Assembly (NCBI GenBank): GCA_965197545.1
Contig: CBDANJ010000008.1
Location: forward strand, 248,001-312,000
DNA length: 64,000 bases
From: CATOSP01 sp965197545
Lineage (GTDB): Bacteria > Chloroflexota > Dehalococcoidia > Lucifugimonadales > UBA3495
Reading direction: 5' to 3'
Below are positions 61,919 to 64,000 of this stretch, one piece after another. Each line of letters opens with the position of its first letter. Positions within the stretch are counted from its first letter, which is position 1. A program made the translations under genes and the position numbers. The notes below the pieces were generated by a model, which had not been told where the DNA came from, searched no databases, and worked only from the letters and a program-made list of their open reading frames with translations.

Positions 61919-62704
61919 TTAGCCGACCACTCGCTCCAGGGACTTGCCGCAACCCCCTTCATTGCAGGCTTCCAGGCTCACCACCCACTCCCCGGCATCG
62001 GGCACCGAGAAGGTGGCGCTGTTGCCGGACACCTCCAACACGGTGTCGGTGGCCCATAGCTGCCCCGCCGCCTGGCCGTCTCCGCCGGAAGGCCGCCAGC
62101 GCAACTGGTAGTATGTTGCGCCGTCCACGGCGTCCAAGGTCGCAGTCAGGCGCAGCGCTTCCTCAGCGGGGCTGACGGCCAGGTTCTCGGGTTGGCCCGG
62201 CGGGTCAGGCAGGGCCAGCACGACGGCCTGGCCGGTGAAGCCGGGCTCGGGGTCGCCGCCCTGGGCGGCCCGCTTCAGGGGAGTGTCGTCGGCGTGGGCA
62301 TAGTCCAGGGTGACGGTCTGGCCGGCCCGAACTGCCGAGGCCAGCTCCAGGGTTACGATGGCGCCGTTGACGGCTACCCTTTCCACCGCGATGGTCCCGG
62401 CGGAGCCGTCCCCGTTGACCGTGTTGACGGTGAACTGGCCGGTCGTGGGCGCAGGCGTCTCCTGCAACGCCTGGTCGAAGGTCAGCTCGATGGACTCCCC
62501 GCTCGCCTTGGCGCTCCGCAGGACGGGATGGCTGTCCCACTCGGTACGGAAATCGCCGCTCACCGAGGCCGCCAGGCCTTCCGGGTCGGTGGCCGTCAGC
62601 GTAACCGTCGTCACCAGCGGGTCCGGCAGCGCCGGGGGCGACGCCGTTCCAGTCGCTACCGGAGTCAATCTGTATGAACACCCGGCTGGTCCCGTCCTCG
62701 ACAT
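61919..62704 (-). CDS. Surface protein fragment, upstream part
   Basis: The 261-aa reading is real coding from about residue 20 onwards. It has LVTTVTLTATDPEGLAASVS, a SwmB-like repeat (SIELTFDQALQETPAPTTGQ), and an Fn3-like module ending CNEGGCGKSLERVVG before the TAA. The first 20 residues are out of frame: the true sequence there is in frame +1 (VSVPADRRQLAQSVYVEDGT, FIQIDSGSDWNG), and a C5 run (coding strand, 62634-62638) with one extra base explains the change. Confidence 0.65.
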   Translation of the reverse strand: MSRTGPAGCSYRLTPVATGTASPPALPDPLVTTVTLTATDPEGLAASVSGDFRTEWDSHPVLRSAKASGESIELTFDQALQETPAPTTGQFTVNTVNGDGSAGTIAVERVAVNGAIVTLELASAVRAGQTVTLDYAHADDTPLKRAAQGGDPEPGFTGQAVVLALPDPPGQPENLAVSPAEEALRLTATLDAVDGATYYQLRWRPSGGDGQAAGQLWATDTVLEVSGNSATFSVPDAGEWVVSLEACNEGGCGKSLERVVG

Positions 62705-62872
62705 AGACGCTTTGCGCCAGTTGCCTACGGTCGGCGGGGACGGAGACAGTGTAGGTCAGCGGGTCGCCGTCCGGGTCGGAGAAGATGCCGCCGAACTTCT
62801 TGCTGACCGGTATCCCACGGGGAGCCAGGTTCGTACCGGCGAAGCTGGAGTACCGCTCCGACGCCTCATCCA

Positions 62873-63640
62873 CTACCGGGCCCGGTTGGGTTCGACCCAC
62901 GTGACGGTGAGCGGGGCGGACGTGGCCGAAGCTCCCGAGTCGTAGGTCACCGTGACCCGGAACGCCTGGGACTCGGCGACGGCGGTGAGATATGAAAAGG
63001 TCGGCTCTGTTCCGGCGGAGTGCCAGCCACCCAGGTCCAGCTCCCATAGATACGAGGGCTTGGAGTCCTCCGGAGGGTTCGTGATGATCGCCGTCAGGGT
63101 CACCTTTTCTTCCACCGGGACAACCTTGGCGCTGGCCGCAATGGAGACCCGCAACGGCTCCTGGGCTGGCTCAGGGGTAGGTTCCGGTGTCGGCTCCGTC
63201 GTGGGTTCAGGCGTCGGCTCTGGCGTCGGCTCAGGAGTAGGCGTGGGAGTGGGTTCAGGGTCGGGTTCGACATCGAACCGCTGCGACAGGGGTTTGCCGC
63301 AGCCCGCGTCGTTGCAGACCTGGACCCGCACCACCCACTCCCCGTAGTCGTCCACGATGATGGCAGCGCTGGATGACTCTACCCTTACTCCCTCGTTCAG
63401 CTTGTGGTCCGGGTGGAACAGCCGCCAGCGCACCCAGTATTCGGCGGCACCGTCAACCTCGTTCCACTCTACCGACACGTCCAGCGAACCCTGCTCGGTT
63501 TCGACGCTCAACCCGGTGGGCTTGGCCGGGGGTTCCGTCGCCCCGTCGTCGGCCCCCGCCGGAGCGGCTGCGTCCAGACCACGGCCAAGGCGGCAAGGGC
63601 GACCAGCAGCGCCACAAGGCAAAGCAAAGTCCACCGGCAA
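62873..63640 (-). CDS. Surface protein fragment, N-terminal modules and TPEP linker
   Basis: The 255-aa reading has an Fn3-like module (GLSVETEQGSLDVSVEWNEV, CNDAGCGKPLSQRF) similar to the later one (CNEGGCGKSLERVV). A linker of T-P-E-P repeats (about 63170-63268) and an Ig/PKD-like module (SIAASAKVVPVEEKVTLTAI) follow. It ends VTWVEPNRAR at a stop, but coding continues in another frame as PGPVVDEASERYSSFAGTNL. Its first 25 residues are also out of frame; a signal or anchor helix sits in the alternative frame from GTG 63669. Confidence 0.65.
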   Translation of the reverse strand: MPVDFALPCGAAGRPCRLGRGLDAAAPAGADDGATEPPAKPTGLSVETEQGSLDVSVEWNEVDGAAEYWVRWRLFHPDHKLNEGVRVESSSAAIIVDDYGEWVVRVQVCNDAGCGKPLSQRFDVEPDPEPTPTPTPEPTPEPTPEPTTEPTPEPTPEPAQEPLRVSIAASAKVVPVEEKVTLTAIITNPPEDSKPSYLWELDLGGWHSAGTEPTFSYLTAVAESQAFRVTVTYDSGASATSAPLTVTWVEPNRAR

Positions 63641-63784
63641 AGGAGAAGGGTAGCAGCGGTGAGCCTCACGCCGTCACCGCCTGTGGGTGACCGGCGCCGG
63701 GCTCTAGAGTTTCGAGGTTAGAGGAGGAAAGTCGGGAGGGGGGCTAATCGACATAGGTAGGCCCTCGCGGGCGTTCCCTGTCAC

Positions 63785-63816
63785 ACCACCGTGCGTACGG
63801 GTCCGTACACGGCGGT
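63785..63816 (-). ncRNA. Group II intron domain V
   Basis: Read on the minus strand, ACCGCCGT pairs with ACGGTGGT at the base (one G-T wobble) and GTACG pairs with CGTAC above it, closed by a four-base loop (GACC). A two-base bulge (GC) sits between the stems on the 3' side. Two helices, tetraloop and dinucleotide bulge in 32 bases are the defining plan of domain V, the catalytic core of group II introns. Confidence 0.78.
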
Positions 63817-63834
63817 TCGGCTAGGTTAAGCGAA

Positions 63835-64000
63835 TCAGGATGCAAGACGGAAAAGGCCGAGCGAGTCAAAGTAGGCATTGGGGAAAGCAACGCTAAGGGC
63901 TGGGCTGCGGCTGATGCGCCAAGGGCCGTGAGAACTGCCAGCTGCCATCGCAGCCAGGTCCTTCTTCACGCCCCGCGCACGGAGACCAGCATACCGTCGT
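63835..64000 (-). CDS. ltrA: Group II intron reverse transcriptase/maturase, C-terminal fragment
   Basis: A frame open to the edge encodes the last 54 residues, including SSHGPWRISRSPALSVAFPN then AYFDSLGL and a stop. That G-P-W-R ... S-P-A-L ... P-N-A-Y-F-x-S-L-G-L ending is highly characteristic of group II intron-encoded proteins. They splice the intron and copy it into DNA. Only the end of the maturase/DNA-binding part is within the window, so activity cannot be judged. Confidence 0.85.
   Translation of the reverse strand, partial: RRYAGLRARGVKKDLAAMAAGSSHGPWRISRSPALSVAFPNAYFDSLGLFRLAS

Larger units (their letters stand above)
58672..63669 (-). pseudogene. Broken multidomain surface protein gene (whole locus)
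   Basis: Successive frames encode one continuous set of modules. A hydrophobic start is read from GTG 63669 (MRLTAATLLLCRW ... LCLVALLVALAALAVV). An Fn3-like module, a TPEP-rich linker and an Ig/PKD-like module follow. Then come a cadherin-like start, a SwmB-like repeat, a second Fn3-like module, and PKD-like and other beta modules. Breaks: frame changes near 63545-63590, 62881-62894 and 62634-62656; in-frame stops at 61919-61921 (TAA) and 60461-60463 (TAG); the IS at its 3' end. Intact length would exceed 1600 residues. Probably a secreted or surface-anchored adhesin-type protein. Read errors remain possible. Confidence 0.65.
63753..64000 (-). mobile_element. 3' end of a group II intron (cut by window edge)
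   Basis: On the minus strand the C-terminus of the intron-encoded protein is followed, 18 bases later, by a domain V-like hairpin and then a GCCC/GGGC hairpin that would be domain VI. The sequence CCTACCTAT near 63753-63760 is the likely 3' splice region. The intron runs off the window, so its 5' end and insertion target are not seen. It lies just upstream of the surface protein gene, in the same direction. Confidence 0.78.

Noticed and set aside
61167..61952. Minus-strand ORF of 261 aa beginning RQVPGASGRL
   Set aside because: It overlaps the surface protein coding in another frame, is extremely Gly/Arg/His-rich and has no modules.
63170..63268. Regular short repeat that might suggest a CRISPR array
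   Set aside because: It is an in-frame T-P-E-P coding linker with 6-12 base periodicity and no spacers.

Overview
The window is about 64 kb of GC-rich bacterial chromosome. It is densely packed with short operons on both strands and many TTG or GTG starts. No rRNA, tRNA, prophage or CRISPR array was seen. The gene content suggests a Chloroflexota bacterium of the Dehalococcoidia/SAR202 type: a split B12-dependent methylmalonyl-CoA mutase, several acyl-CoA dehydrogenases, a luciferase-like flavin monooxygenase, an MmgE/PrpD protein, CoxS/CoxM/CoxG-like proteins, DUF1800/DUF1501 proteins and DUF2339/DUF3999 membrane proteins. That placement is inferred from content and was not tested by any search.

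Layout. 1-2.0 kb: the end of a nucleoside deoxyribosyltransferase-like gene and three small membrane proteins. 2.4-7.1 kb: a propionate/methylmalonyl-CoA set (mutase large subunit, acyl-CoA dehydrogenase, epimerase, B12-binding subunit) interrupted by a small HEPN-like pair. 7.2-10 kb: a housekeeping block (DUF177, ribosomal protein L32, fabD, nusB, acyl carrier protein) behind a near-consensus promoter. 10.3-18.1 kb: DNA/RNA maintenance genes (Fe-S uracil-DNA glycosylase, RNase J, FtsK/SpoIIIE, PHP phosphoesterase, peptide ABC ATPase, DNA polymerase III delta). 18.3-24.2 kb: catabolic and redox genes. 24.3-33.9 kb: glmS, a TreT-like glycosyltransferase, a phosphonoacetate hydrolase-like enzyme, thrB, lysC, a family 2 glycosyltransferase and a TPR protein. 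34.4-35.8 kb: speD and a thermospermine synthase-like aminopropyltransferase. 36-44 kb: an MFS transporter, PaREP1 and VOC proteins, the DUF2339/DUF3999 pair, a metallo-beta-lactamase-fold hydrolase and a cupin. 44.1-48.0 kb: a DUF1800-DUF1501-NHL operon with a consensus promoter and a perfect hairpin at its end. 48.1-57.1 kb: MogA, HIT, enoyl-CoA hydratase, a double cupin, an oxidoreductase, a second acyl-CoA dehydrogenase, an aspartic protease and a gamma-glutamyltransferase-like enzyme.

The last 7 kb are different. An ISAs1-type insertion sequence (57490-58671) carries a transposase with two compensating frameshifts. It abuts a roughly 5-kb gene for a multidomain surface protein broken by about three frameshifts and two in-frame stop codons. 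At the window edge lies the 3' end of a group II intron: the C-terminus of its reverse transcriptase plus a recognisable domain V hairpin. Two dispersed repeats link this region to the rest. A 151-bp MITE at 15005-15155 shares its terminal inverted repeats with the IS and has its own target duplication. A roughly 225-bp element occurs at 2061-2285 and, inverted, at 57181-57410.

No wholly unprecedented system is evident. The best leads are the broken modular surface-protein locus with its mobile elements, the IS/MITE pair, the HEPN-like pair inside the mutase operon, the CoxS-M-G set without a catalytic subunit, and the operator-like palindrome in front of DUF1800/DUF1501.
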